64,000 nt of DNA from the NCBI RefSeq assembly GCF_027596085.1, contig NC_072451.1, positions 10,741,098-10,805,097 of the forward strand. The letters are read 5' to 3'. The notes beneath the pieces were generated by a model that saw only the letters and a program-made list of their open reading frames with translations, ran no database searches and was not told the DNA's origin. Below are positions 13,040-24,330 of this stretch, piece after piece (the stretch's first letter is position 1; each line of letters begins with the position of its first letter). This DNA comes from Anoplopoma fimbria (lineage: Eukaryota > Chordata > Actinopteri > Perciformes > Anoplopomatidae). The position numbers were made by a program, and so were the translations under genes.

Positions 13040-15060
13040 TTCTCAAGTCCAACTCTGGACCATATCAAGATTCTGTTTTTTACTCTTTTAGAAGTAGGTT
13101 TCAGGGGGGCATCCCTATAGTTACACTCATTGTTTGTTCAGCCCAGTTCACCTAATTTTTACACTTTGTGAAAGTAGACTAAAGTATATTCCTCACAACT
13201 ACATCTTTCACTTGGCAATAACTTTGAACTTAAAAAAAATTAAAATACAAAGAATTAAAAAACACAATTTATTTTAGAATCATTGTTGCTGTTATCTCTG
13301 TACGGTTTGTGGCCGGCTGTTAGCAGCTTCAAATGTACACCATTATCTCAAATAGTTTGTGTGTTTAAAACATGCTGAAACTGTTTGCATTTGTTTCTCG
13401 ATTTTTACATTGAAGCTTCATTCATAACGTTGACATTCAAACTCCAAATCAGCATTTGAATACTGTCTATTCATTGTGTTTAAAGCCTGTATTTCTGCAT
13501 CGTGTCACGTAAAATTCAGGCAACACTAATATTATCAGCATTATACGATTTGTATTGAATTGTGTTTGAATTGGATTCCAGTGGTGTCTGCGTAGGATTG
13601 TTGACTTGTGTGATCCAAATATTTCCAATACCTCCACAGCGATGTAGTGTCCAAAAGTAAAAATGTAATGAAAGAAAAAGGTTGAGGTTATCATTCCATT
13701 AATTCCCAAAATGTTTTCATTGAACGAACTATTGTGCTTCAATCCATATTCATTGCAGTTTAGTCTTTCAACATTCACAACAATGCTCTCCCACTTACAT
13801 AAAGGGAGGCACACACTGACGACTTCTATTCATCATAGAAAGTTGATTTATTAAAAAAATACAAAAAATAATGAATAACTTTATTCAATCTAAGGTTTGA
13901 TTTTTTTCCAGTTAGATCTTCGTTAAATATGAGGACAGACATTCACAGCTTCATTCAAAAACCTCAATAGAAGAAATTAAGGCATTCAGTACTGCCATGG
14001 TTAGTACTGCTTCATGCTTTGTGTGTGGAAAAATGTCGATCTCAGAGTTCTTACATTGTTTTTCAAATTTAAACTGCTTTTTGAACGACTTAGGGAAAAT
14101 CTTTAGCATCTAGGACAGTGCCGACCCTGCTTCACTGTTTCCTTGGTATGGTTCCTCCGTTGTTGCAATGATGTTGATTGATGGTGCTTTGTAGCCACTT
14201 TACTGCAATGCTGTATTTTATTTCCATGCAAGCTTCACATGTAGCTATAGAAAATGTACCATATCAGTGTGTGTCGTCACTTGCATGCAGATATCCAGCC
14301 CCCCCCTGTGCAGAAAATATGTCCCCACCCACCTGAACACATTGTAATAAAAGATGAAGAGACAGAGAGTCAAATGCAACGATCAGCCTTTGCGAAGCCC
14401 GGTCTTTTGTTGTGTCCAACCTTTCCGCCTTTGTGCACTTTAAAAGCAATTCCACGCTATAAACGAGCAACAAAGGACTTCATACCAGAAAAGGGAGACA
14501 TTTCTTTGAAAGGAATGTCAAGCTTTTATTTAAATGTATGGTTGACAAACCTTGTGCTATTGAACTGCCAGTACACAAGAGACAGAAGGCCACGCAGTCT
14601 TCTTCTCTTGCTTTTCAGGGATCCACAGACGGCACTGACAAGGGAGGGAGAGGGAGAGGAATAGCTTGACTTTCTGGGTCCTTTAGCTCTTTACATACGT
14701 CTGACTTTTTAAAAAAATATACATTCAATCGCCTTTAAAAAAAAAAGTTAGTTCTTTAACCATCAGATGCAAGGTGTTTTGAACTTTATAGCGTGGTTAA
14801 AGAAAAGAGGCACATGGCTACAATTCATTGACTGGGGAAAGCAGAAGTTTGTTTCTCAGTGGATTAGTCATCTGTGAAGGTTAAAAAACTAATGTAGATC
14901 CAATGTGAATTAAAAAATGTCTGCTATTGGCCTTGTGGGAAACGATCTTTACAGTGGTTTAGCCTACAATGCAGCACATTGGCTTCTGAGAGTTTTTGGT
15001 TCAAGAAGTTCATCAAATACAAGGTGGCCGCCAATTTCTAGCTTGTTAATGTACACTTTT
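13040..15060. other. Non-coding, nothing recognised
   Basis: AT-rich. The 136-codon ORF at 14254-14664 has no recognisable domain and no splice context. No repeat shared with the rest of the window was seen. Confidence 0.4.
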
Positions 15061-15071
15061 CGAAGAGAGGT

Positions 15072-15100
15072 CCGGGGTTCAAATCCCCGTCAAGCCCCCA
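15072..15100. other. tRNA 3'-half-like sequence / minus-strand primer-binding site
   Basis: Positions 15073-15089 form a perfect tRNA T-arm: a 5-bp CGGGG/CCCCG stem and the loop TTCAAAT. A 7-nt acceptor strand, one discriminator base and CCA (15098-15100) follow. Read on the minus strand this is TGGGGGCTTGACGGGGATTT, which looks like a retroelement primer-binding site. A 2-nt gap separates it from TGTTACA at 15103, which in minus orientation is an ACA-ending LTR. No 5' half of a tRNA is present, so this is not a tRNA gene. A tRNA fragment inserted by retroposition is the alternative. Confidence 0.55.
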
Positions 15101-15102
15101 AT

Positions 15103-15480
15103 TGTTACATTCCGAAGGTCCAGGGAGTGAGGGGAGTAACAGTATAAAAAGTCCCAGGGAAAAAGAGTCAGGGGCAACGGATGAATAAACAAAATAGTCA
15201 TTTATTATAGCTTTCTAATGAAAGCTCTGCTCACGCTGAGCAGAGTCATAAACAGTACGATAACAAGAGGAAAGAAACATCTCAGAGGTCAAAAAAGTCA
15301 CATTTGTGGTTGATTAGAAACAAACCTTTGCTCTGCATCCCAGAACTACAAGTGTTGACCCAACCAATCACTGAATAAATTCATTTAAATTGAATAATAA
15401 AGGGGTTTATATGAATACATTGACATACATTTGAGAGCAGCTCTCCAAAAGTAACTGGACCCACTCATAACAAGGACCAT
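15103..15480 (-). mobile_element. Possible solo or 5' LTR next to the primer-binding site
   Basis: The minus strand ends ...GGAATGTAACA two bases before the PBS-like sequence. It contains AATAAATGACTATTTTG about 95 bp upstream of that end, placed like an R-region polyadenylation signal. No matching second LTR, gag or pol was found in the window. The outer boundary is a guess. Confidence 0.3.
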
Positions 15481-16459
15481 ACCTAGACTTTTATATTATG
15501 TCCAAAGCAGTTAATGTTAAATCATCGGTAGGATCATTTTCTAACATAGACGATAGTAGCCATTTTGGATTTTTCACAAAGTTGGCCCACATTTTTGCAA
15601 TCCTCTGAGAAACAAGCCTCTGATTTCCATGTTCAGGAGATGACCCAACTAATGAGGTAAACATCCAGGTAATAATCTGAATAACTCACGTGTTTTCATT
15701 GCCCCGCTCACACAAACCTGTTGACCTTCCAGTCCACAAAGATCCCGTTTAAGCCCTCACAGCTGATCAATAAACCTTGAGAATGTTTGCTTGTTGGTTA
15801 ATTATCACCTCTAAATGCAGCCGAGCATTAATCAGGCCGCTGCACCTCGCACACACTAAATGGGAATTTGTTTATGTTGGACTCACTGTTATTAAGTGTG
15901 TTTGACATATTTCCATTATCAACACGAGGATCAGTATTGGATAGACCTCATCTTCTCCAGGGATATGTTTGCAGCAGATATCAGTGAGGAAGGCGATGCT
16001 TGCAGATGATGTACACTACGGCAATTTTATTCACATCTCGACCAGAATTGCTTAAGTCTTAACGTGTCAGTTCACACAGACAAGGACATACTGTATGTAC
16101 TGTTCCATGTCCATATCTGTGTGACCCTTTCTCTTCATTGACCTCCCAGTCTTTTTTCTCTCGTGTGCTTGGTGAAGCATTAACCCCACAGGCAGCTAAT
16201 CAAATCCCAGAAACCTTCTGCCTTTTTATACGTTCTGACCTTTTAACCAGTATCTACTTGATTGTTAATATGCCCCAGTTTCACGATAGACATGTGAAGC
16301 TTTAGGGGGGATTGAAAAAAAAATGATTGACAAAAGCAGAGCCATTAACCTGTACTTTCCTTCTTCCAGGTATACCTCTGAAATGTACCTAATAATAGCC
16401 AATAAAAGGCCGTCCACTGAAGAGACCAATGGTGTAGGTGGTATCATTGCTATAGCTCC
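15481..16459. other. Non-coding; possible conserved regulatory stretch 15.69-15.90 kb
   Basis: No gene. The part near 15690-15900 is unlike the surrounding AT-rich DNA, with sites such as GGTTAATTATCACC, GAGCATTAATCAGG and GTTATTAAGTG. It could be a conserved non-coding element, but that needs alignment to decide. Confidence 0.3.
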
Positions 16460-16700
16460 GTATTTTTCTTTTCACCCCTTCCACTTAGACAGTCCTCTTT
16501 CAATGAAGAAATACTCTCCAGTTCTAATTGAACTGATGCTATAGCAGCATCAAATCTAACCTCTTTAGAAGCCGTCAGTGATGTTTCGAACTGTCTCCTC
16601 TCTGTGTCGGCCCACGCACGCATAAGCCACGCCCGTAGCTGCCAGTAGCTCCTCTGATTGGTCCATTCTCTGTCTTGCTGAACACAAACGCTTCACTAAG
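16460..16700 (+). repeat. Interspersed repeat family Y, copy with the central part
   Basis: It matches 43480-43680: ACTCTCCAGTTCTAATTGAAC, GAACTGATGCT, AAGCCACGCCC and GATTGGTCC. It lacks the leader found in the 10.3- and 43.3-kb copies. No ORF. Confidence 0.55.
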
Positions 16701-19450
16701 CCAGACAATGTTACAAGGTTTTTATTTGCATTGTATGATAGGTTTGCACAACAAAACTTAACTTCTTGTCCCAATGTGCCACATAGGAAAGAAAATAAAC
16801 ATAAAAGATCTATTTTAGACTGATATGCGATATCCCAATTTTCACATTTTCCTGTGAATTTGTGAGAAATCCAGCTGCGGTGCGATGTAACCTTAGTCCC
16901 CCACTGCCATGAATAATGTTCAAACTGAAAGATTTTCAGCACACGATTAACGTCCAGCGTCGACTCTCAGTTCTGATGAAGGAAGTAGTATTAACACAAG
17001 GTTTGGTTCTATTTGTTCAGTTTACGAGTTATATGTCTCTGAGATTTCTGTCTCCACCTCAATACATCGAAAGCCATTTTCACCAACCTTGGTGTGGACA
17101 GAGCTATTTCATAACAGCTTAATCTGCGGGTTATCCATTCATCTCCTCAGTATTTGGCTCTGATTCAGGAGAGACATATTGCATTCTTAAAATGCTTTTT
17201 TTATGCTGTAAACAACACAAATTAATGTCAATCACCTCATTTGATGGATGATTTCAGACAAGTTGAATGTCTATCATTCCACCACAACCTCTTCTCTAAG
17301 AGTGTTATAGAGGCATTTTCACAACACTCTGCGTCCACTTTTGCTTTTGAGAGATTACAATCATTCACACAATGAGAAAGCCCTCTCTAGGGAAGCATGA
17401 AGGTTCCTCCCATCAATCCTAACTCAAGGTCCACTCAGTAGCTTTTTCTAGAGCTTTTAACCCTATTAGATGTTCATCATCACCTTTTTTTCCAGTTGTC
17501 CTGACCTGTTCGCATGTGAGCTCACATACATAATTCTAAAGACAATTCCATAAGCTGCCCTACATTCTGAAGGTTTTTTTCATTAAGTCAACTGAAATTG
17601 GGTCAATGAAACATTTCATCGTTTCACAGTGGATGTCAATAAGTCCCATGATTTCTATGACCTCATCTCTTTGGTTGTTTTTTGAGATGTTAGCTGTAGT
17701 ATGAATGGAATGCCAATTGTGTTATGTGTTAGATACCTAATGACGCTTCATGGTTTTTGTGTTGGAAGTGTGTGGGAGTAAACATTAAAACAGTATAATG
17801 GAGCTTTTCTTCGATCAAAGTAAAATCAGGAATGGGATGGAAAAAAACTCCAAGTCAGACAAAGGTCTGTTGATTCTATGTATTGTAAATTACCTTTATT
17901 TGTAGAGGGATGTGTTATGAGAGCTTTTTTTATGAACATCCTGATCATACTCAAACATTCACAGCTGTACTGGAAATAAGGCTTTTAAGAGCCTTGCAGA
18001 AAAAACCCCAAAGATTTAAGATTTAGTGATCCATCCATCCACCATTTATAATATTATCACCTGACTTTCTCCTTTGCTCAAGACAAAATTCCTGCAGCAG
18101 CTAGAGGGAGCTATCCCTTGAACTTGAAAATATAATGTTTTGGGGTATTTGCTGAAACGGCTGTTGCAACCAGCCCGTTCTCACTCAATCAAGTTGTTTC
18201 AAAGTTTTAAAGATGGTGTATGCATGTACAAGCGGAACAAGCGTCAAAGTTTGTTGTGTAGGGGCACTGACACAGATGCAATTTTTTGACGAGTTTGGGG
18301 TGAAAACATGATGCTACAATAACAGGCAACACATCAGCAAACTGAGACCTTTACAATCTGCTCACAGAGACTCTTCCATGGGCCCTTGTACAGTTTCACT
18401 GCCTCCACACCTTCACAACCAGCCGCGCTCCACGGCTCAGATCAAAAATGCCCTGTGGAAAGGGAGAGGGGGACATTTTAGTCACTCAACTACATAAAAC
18501 ATGGTTTACACAGCTGTTATTCACCCTGATGGGTTTGCCCTCCACAGTGAAGCGAGACGTCTTAAATTTTCTCATCCATTACAGGGTGGAAATGGAATCA
18601 TGCCGGTGCTGATCTATTGTTACCCCCCACACCCTTAACCCCACCCGTCACCTGCTTAAGAAAAGAAAAGCAGAAATTGGTGTTGAAGCCTGAAATATGC
18701 CCTTAAACAGAAATCACTGTTCAGTTAGACTTCATGGAGAAAAACACACCACACAACCTCTCACAAACATTTTGAAATAGAACTGCAGGACAAAATAAAG
18801 GCCACAGATGAGCGTTTTGTCTAATGAGATGGTGTGTTTGTGATGGAAGCGCTAACAATGTGTGGCGTCGCTCTGCAGACACCCACTCGCATGCAGCCTC
18901 TGTCTCCGACAGCGGGTGAATGTGATTAAAAGCTCCTCCTGGTTGATGGCTGACTCCTCCAGTCCCCCACCAGAAGCCTTGAGTCTGAGGGGGTGTCTGC
19001 GTGTGAGCATTCCCTTAGGCTGAGGTCTGAAGAATTAAATTACAGTACACAACATAATGAGTATACAGAGCTCATTATTAGCTCTGAGAAGTATTTTTAT
19101 GTAGAAGTCTACTGCATGTCTGCAACAGAGTTTTACAGAGTCCTCATATACACCAGACAAGTGCCAAGTGATTATACAAGGACCACATATGTGTTTCATG
19201 TAAAAGTATGGGAAATTTGAGACATCATGTCTCTTCACTGACATCATTAAGGTAAATTCTATTGTGGTATAAAAAATCAGTCTGTCTATATTGTTACACA
19301 ATCCCAGATCCACATGTATGCTCCTATGTCTCCAACGGTAATGTGTTTGTTCTGGAAAGATATGTCAGACTTTTAACCTGAACAATACTGCTTTAAATTT
19401 TAAGAACTACAGTTTAAAGTTTGTAAAACCTGCAACCATCAGCATTTGAA
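16701..19450. other. Non-coding, nothing recognised
   Basis: Mostly AT-rich. A GC-richer patch at about 18820-18990 contains GCAGACACCCACTCGCATGC and GGTGAATGTGATTAAAAG. It is not open and has no partner in the window. Confidence 0.4.
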
Positions 19451-19590
19451 AGCAACTAAGTATATTTACTCAAGTGCTTTACGGGAGTATGTCCATTTTC
19501 TGCTACTTTCCTCTCCTACTTATCAGCAAAAATATTGTACTTTTTACTCCATTGCATTTATCAAACAGATTGCTATTGGTTATATTTCCG
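19451..19590 (+). mobile_element. hAT-type MITE remnant
   Basis: AACTAAGTATATTTACTCAA, GTGCTTTACGGGAGTA and TATTGTACTTTTTACTCC match the internal order of the family whose end is preserved at 24128 and, inverted, near 11175. The terminus itself is eroded. Confidence 0.45.
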
Positions 19591-19749
19591 GAATCAAGAT
19601 TTTACATGAAAAAATATAACATAAGTTTATAAAATATGACACATTAAATAATGATGATGTGGTTCCTTCACAATATTTTTGACATGTGAAAAGCAATTTC
19701 AGATGCATCGGATGTCTCTGAGTGGGTGGGTGGACCTATGATCCGAGAT

Positions 19750-19930
19750 CGGTTTAAGTGTCCCAAAGTTTTGATGAGTTATTTTGAAGATGTGACATTG
19801 TTCTACCAGGTTTAGGTTGTTATTTTAAGCCTAACCATGATGTTTTTTCTTAAACCTAACAAAGTGGTTTTGTTGACTAAACCTAAGGAAGTGTCTTTGT
19901 TTGAATTCCTGTTAACCGCAAGTTTACTGT
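19750..19930. repeat. Dispersed repeat rich in TAAACCTAA / TTTAGG words
   Basis: Tandem-like TTAAACCTAACAAAGTGGTT and CTAAACCTAAGGAAGTG words occur here. A related arrangement lies at about 39.96-40.05 kb. Class undetermined. Confidence 0.3.
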
Positions 19931-20880
19931 GACCCAGTGCCTTAGAAACCAAGGGGCTGGTCAAAGCATCAGTGTTTGAACAATAGGGATTAGAAGTTAT
20001 GGCTCATTACTATTTGGGCAGTGATGTTGAGGAGCAGTCTACCTAGGGTGATTATTGCTAGCATCAGCAGCTACACTACTTCAAAGCACATTTTCTTCCA
20101 ACTCCTCCTCGTCAAAGTCACTACTTCAACCTATGAGCGGTTCTATTTACAAAAATCAATTTAATGAAAAAACTAAATCTACAGGTATGTCACTTGCTGG
20201 GGAGCTGAGCAACAACCATTGTCCAGCATTTCAGTCGAAATCATCCTTCTTTATCCTTCCAGACTATACAAGCTGACTGACCTCCACCTTTCATCCTCCT
20301 TTGTTGGTTTGCACCTTCAACACTTTAACAGCACACATTAATGCATTCACCTGTGACTTTGAGACGGAGAAGCTTTCTATTCTTGCACCTGGACAATCTA
20401 ATAATGCGAAAGACCTTCAGGTCCCTTTAGGATGTCTAGTTGACACCTGCCTCCTCAGTTTGTGCAAGCTCATCACCACTAAACCGAATCAAAACAAGAC
20501 CGGCAAGACAAGCCGAGGTGAGCTGGAACACTAGACACAGTTTGTCCCGTTCAGGATGAAAAACTAACCCAGTCAAATTTCAACAAAAACAAGGATTGGT
20601 CCAAATGGGGAGGTGCAGCTGTTTTCCCCCTCGATATTAAAAGTATTAGATTTGCCCAGTCTGACAGGCAGCGTCCTGTGCTGTCTTCAGAAACTGCTGA
20701 CATCAGAAATCGAAAAATAAAATCACCATCACCAATGACCATTTGTCGGTTCAACCGTTTGGGAGCCTTCTCAAACTTCCCGATAGCCAGTACTTCCTTG
20801 CATGCATGCCTTGCAATGGTGAAAGTGCTGATTTTTACACTCCACACTCCATTGTCCATTTCTCCACCTTAGATTAAATA
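19931..20880. other. Non-coding, nothing recognised
   Basis: Short ORFs only, without recognisable domains or paired splice sites. Confidence 0.4.
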
Positions 20881-21111
20881 CAGTATTAGTCAAAAGTTTG
20901 GACACACCTTCTCATTCAACTACTTTGAAGAATCTAAAATATAAAACATATTCTGGTTTGTTGAGCATTTGTTTGTTTACCACATCATTCCAGATGTGTT
21001 CCTTCATAGTTTGGATGTCTTCAATATTAATATATCTACAATGTAGAAAAAAATTAAAATAAAGAAAAACCATTGAATGAGAAGGTGTGTCCAAACTTTT
21101 GACTGGTACTG
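20881..21111. mobile_element. Tc1-type MITE, complete
   Basis: The two ends are inverted copies of about 39 bp with two mismatches. The left starts CAGTATTAGTCAAAAGTTTG. The right, inverted, starts CAGTACCAGTCAAAAGTTTG, and both run on through GACACACCTTCTCATTCAA. TA dinucleotides flank it (20879-20880 and 21112-21113), the hallmark of Tc1/mariner insertion. The 150-bp interior resembles the decayed 3' region of a Tc1 element, with no transposase ORF. Confidence 0.9.
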
Positions 21112-22023
21112 TACATTCTACTTGTTTTTAAGTAAATCTCTTATGTGGACTCCTTTTCCTTGTCACAGTCACTCAGCCAGTTTGTGACAAATGGAGGCTT
21201 GATTGTTGGTATGTTTGACCAATCAGATGTATGAGCCTTGTAGTTTGTTACAGCTAAATTGAGAAAGTGCCTTTGGCGTTAAGCATTGTGTTTAAGAAGA
21301 GTATCACAAAAGGTTTTGAGTTACAGGGATTGCAAACCCATTATTTTGAGATTTATTAAGTATGTCTTCTGGGTGAGAATGGTTGCATTTATGTTTTTTA
21401 GGAGCCATGCATACTCTTTTAAGCGGAAGTGGTTGCTCTCAAACGGGGACCAACCACTTTGTTTTCACTTTAGTGTGGAGAAGATGTGGACCAAGACAAC
21501 ATCAAGTAGAATCAGTCTGAGGACTAGGGTTGAGACTAGTTAGATAGTGAATGGAATTGGTTATATAGGGCTGGGAGCTTCGGCAATGTCTTCATCTCAG
21601 AGCCAACTGCAACTTTACCATTGCTCTATATAGTAAACATATATAGTAATACTTATTACTTACTGACTTAGCTCATAAAAAGCTCCATAGTTCATGCTTT
21701 TTTGGGTTTTGTCGGTGAGAGCAAGCTATTGTAGCTCGGTTTTCCTCTTTGTGTTTTGCATCTTTGGATCGTTTGGTTGGTTGGCCTTTGTTTCTGAGGA
21801 GATGTTTGCTTTTGCTGCTTGTTTTTATTTGGTTGCTTGAATTTTGTTAAGGCAAGAGTGTAGACAATTTAAAACGTGTCTTGCTGCAGGCCACTGTTTG
21901 AGACTCACTTCCACTTCGGGACGTAGCGGTTTAGGACGCAATGAAGGTCTTTGAGTAGGCCGCACAAATTCAGCCAGCAGCATAAATTAGTTGAAAAAAC
22001 TGTGATTTATTTTCCACAGCTTT
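21112..22023. other. Non-coding, nothing recognised
   Basis: AT-rich; no exon, repeat partner or RNA gene seen. Confidence 0.4.
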
Positions 22024-22330
22024 AAGATAAGATTGAACTTTATGAATCCTGAAGGAAATTCTTGTGCCAGAGTTTCCTTTAGATTTAAACAGAACAGCAA
22101 AAAACAATAGATGAAAAATAAAAACATATATGAACAATAGAATAACAATTATTAAGTGTTATGTAATAATACTGACACCATTGCAAAATAGAAGATGATA
22201 AATAAAGTAAAAAATTCAACTAGAAATTCAACTAAAATAGAAAAAGTAAAATACAACAACAAAGATTAAGTTGAAGAGTAAAAATATAAAGTGTAAAATA
22301 AGTAATACTCACACCAGTGCCTCATGGAAA
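22024..22330 (-). mobile_element. Decayed LINE 3'-end fragment
   Basis: The minus strand ends GGCACAAGAATTTCCTTCAGG followed by ATTCATAAAGTTCAATCTTATC, which has the form of fish LINE 3' ends (a TTTCC stem, ATAAAG and a short repeat tail). The upstream A-rich part carries many AATAAAAAC-like words and no RT frame. Confidence 0.4.
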
Positions 22331-24127
22331 CTAAAATAGGAAAGTAGTATTTAGCATGAAATTGAGAGATATTGTCAATGATATTGAAAAAGTAGTCAAA
22401 AGTTATATTGCTGGTACTTATACTGAGCTCAGGGTGTTAATGTGTACTTTGGGTCAGGGGTTGAAACTAATTTCCTGCTGAACACACTTATCTATATTTC
22501 TCACTTTCCTGTGTCCCTGCAAAAAAAGAAATCTACGTTTTGAGGTGGGTACTGTTTACATTGTATCCTATGGAAAATCATCTACGGAAAATGTAACTAT
22601 GCAATAGTTCTGTCATGCTTGCACTATTTAAGCATCAACTATAATCCCAAATGGACGCTAAACTGACGCTGTTGACATCAAAGACCCATAGTGGAGGATG
22701 TGTTCCATATATGCTACCACTTTTAGAGTAGTGACTGAGTGGATAAGTCCAGATATGTCCTCGGATCACAACAAATAATGACGTCACACAGACCCTGGTG
22801 GACCATTGCATACTTGCAAGGTATAACTTTGGCTCTAGTGTGACTGTCTTGGAGGATGTCCTGGCCGAATAAATTACTCTTGTTTGAAGTAAAACCTTCA
22901 TATTCCTTGAGCCAGTTTGTGACAGTATACACAGTACTCCTAAAATATTTGTGGGCAACAGATATAAAATGTTTATTGATTCTTTGAACTGAAGGTGCAC
23001 AAACTCTATCCAGCAGTTCTTTAGAACTATTTAACTGGTAGTGATTTAAAAAAAAAAAACTGCTCTATCTCTATGTCACATGGCTTTGCTCTCCAGCTGA
23101 TAGCAGCTAACCTATCGGTTATCTCCAACTGGCTTAAAAAGAACACACTTTCCTCCATAATCATCAAACATGTCCTTATGGACTGATTGCCAATGAGTAA
23201 AACAAAAGCCTGGCAGGAAGCCTCTCAGTCAATAATAACTAACACTGTTGAGCAGGAGTCTGTTTTAAGAGCAGAAAGGGAACCCACAATGATGCCCCTT
23301 TTTAACAAGTGCTGGTTGTGCCATCTTGTCTTCACACCTAAACAACTTGCACCGTCAAAAGTCAACTGCAGTTTTACCTCGGGGCCCACTTCACCATCTA
23401 TATTTATGAGATGTCAAAACCAGAAGTCTCAGCCTGAGCCATGAGGCAAAGTTCTAAAGTGCACCGCTGCCAACAAAGTCTCGTTATTCTAGAGGCATGT
23501 TTTCACAGTATCTGAAGTATCTCATACTGGATATAGTGGAATACTCCTCCTGCCAGGGTTGTTGTGATTGTGTTGAGTGGTTCAGCTGTAATGTGAAGGC
23601 AGAAACCTTTGCTGCATCACTGGTTAAACAAACTTTCATCTCTTAATGAGGAGTCAATGCACATACACTAACATTCACACATAATAATAGATGAATCCTA
23701 ATGCCTATGAGGGTGAAATCATGAAGAATTATGAACAAAACTCCTTTTTTGGTAATGCTTTGTTTGTTACATGACAAGCATAACTTATATCAAAATGATA
23801 CTGGTTACTATATGACATGAATTGAAGTCATGGAGGTGTCAGGCTAATTGTTATAAATAAATAATTTCCTTTACTGGAATAAAAAATAACGGCTGTTACG
23901 ATATTTATTTATTTTTTACTATAATTGTTGGTTAGTAAATGACCTAAAGTGGGTAAAATAAAAACATAGAAACCAACTGAAGTAAAATGAAGAATTGTGT
24001 AGGTCGTGGTTTGCACTGCATATTTCTCAGACTAAATGAAGTTGATGGAACTACAATAATGTTTGCCCCACCATCAGATGTTAATCGTTATTATCCACAT
24101 ATTTTGAACAACATAAACCCAGATTTG
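22331..24127. other. Non-coding, nothing recognised
   Basis: The 121-codon ORF at 22635-23000 on the minus strand has no recognisable domain. No other structure was seen. Confidence 0.4.
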
Positions 24128-24330
24128 TAGTGCTGGAATGTTACTAAGTACATATTGTACTGCAATAACTGCACTTAAGTACGATTTTAAGGTACTTGTA
24201 CTCAGTAGTTTTTCCATTTTGTGTTACTTTATACATCTACTCCACTTCATCTCAGAGGCAAATAACCATTATTTATTCTTTAGTTACTAAGTACTTATTT
24301 TAGTAATATTTTGCATGAATAATCTATATT
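24128..24330 (+). mobile_element. hAT-type MITE (CAGTGGTGGAATGTAA family)
   Basis: It begins TAGTGCTGGAATGTTACTAA and runs through GCACTTAAGTACGATTTTAA, GGTACTTGTACTCAGTAG and TACTCCACTTCATCTCAGAG, the usual order of this fish repeat. The far end and target duplication were not resolved. No ORF. Confidence 0.5.

Noticed and set aside
12768..13120. Arg/Glu/Asp-rich and Ser/Cys/Pro-rich ORFs on both strands
   Set aside because: Direct products of the polypyrimidine repeat; open in several frames at once.
14254..14664. 136-codon ORF
   Set aside because: No recognisable domain, no splice context, and unremarkable composition.
15072..15100. Functional tRNA gene
   Set aside because: Only the T-arm and 3' acceptor strand are present; no A box, anticodon arm or 5' acceptor GGCTTGA was found upstream, and CCA is encoded.
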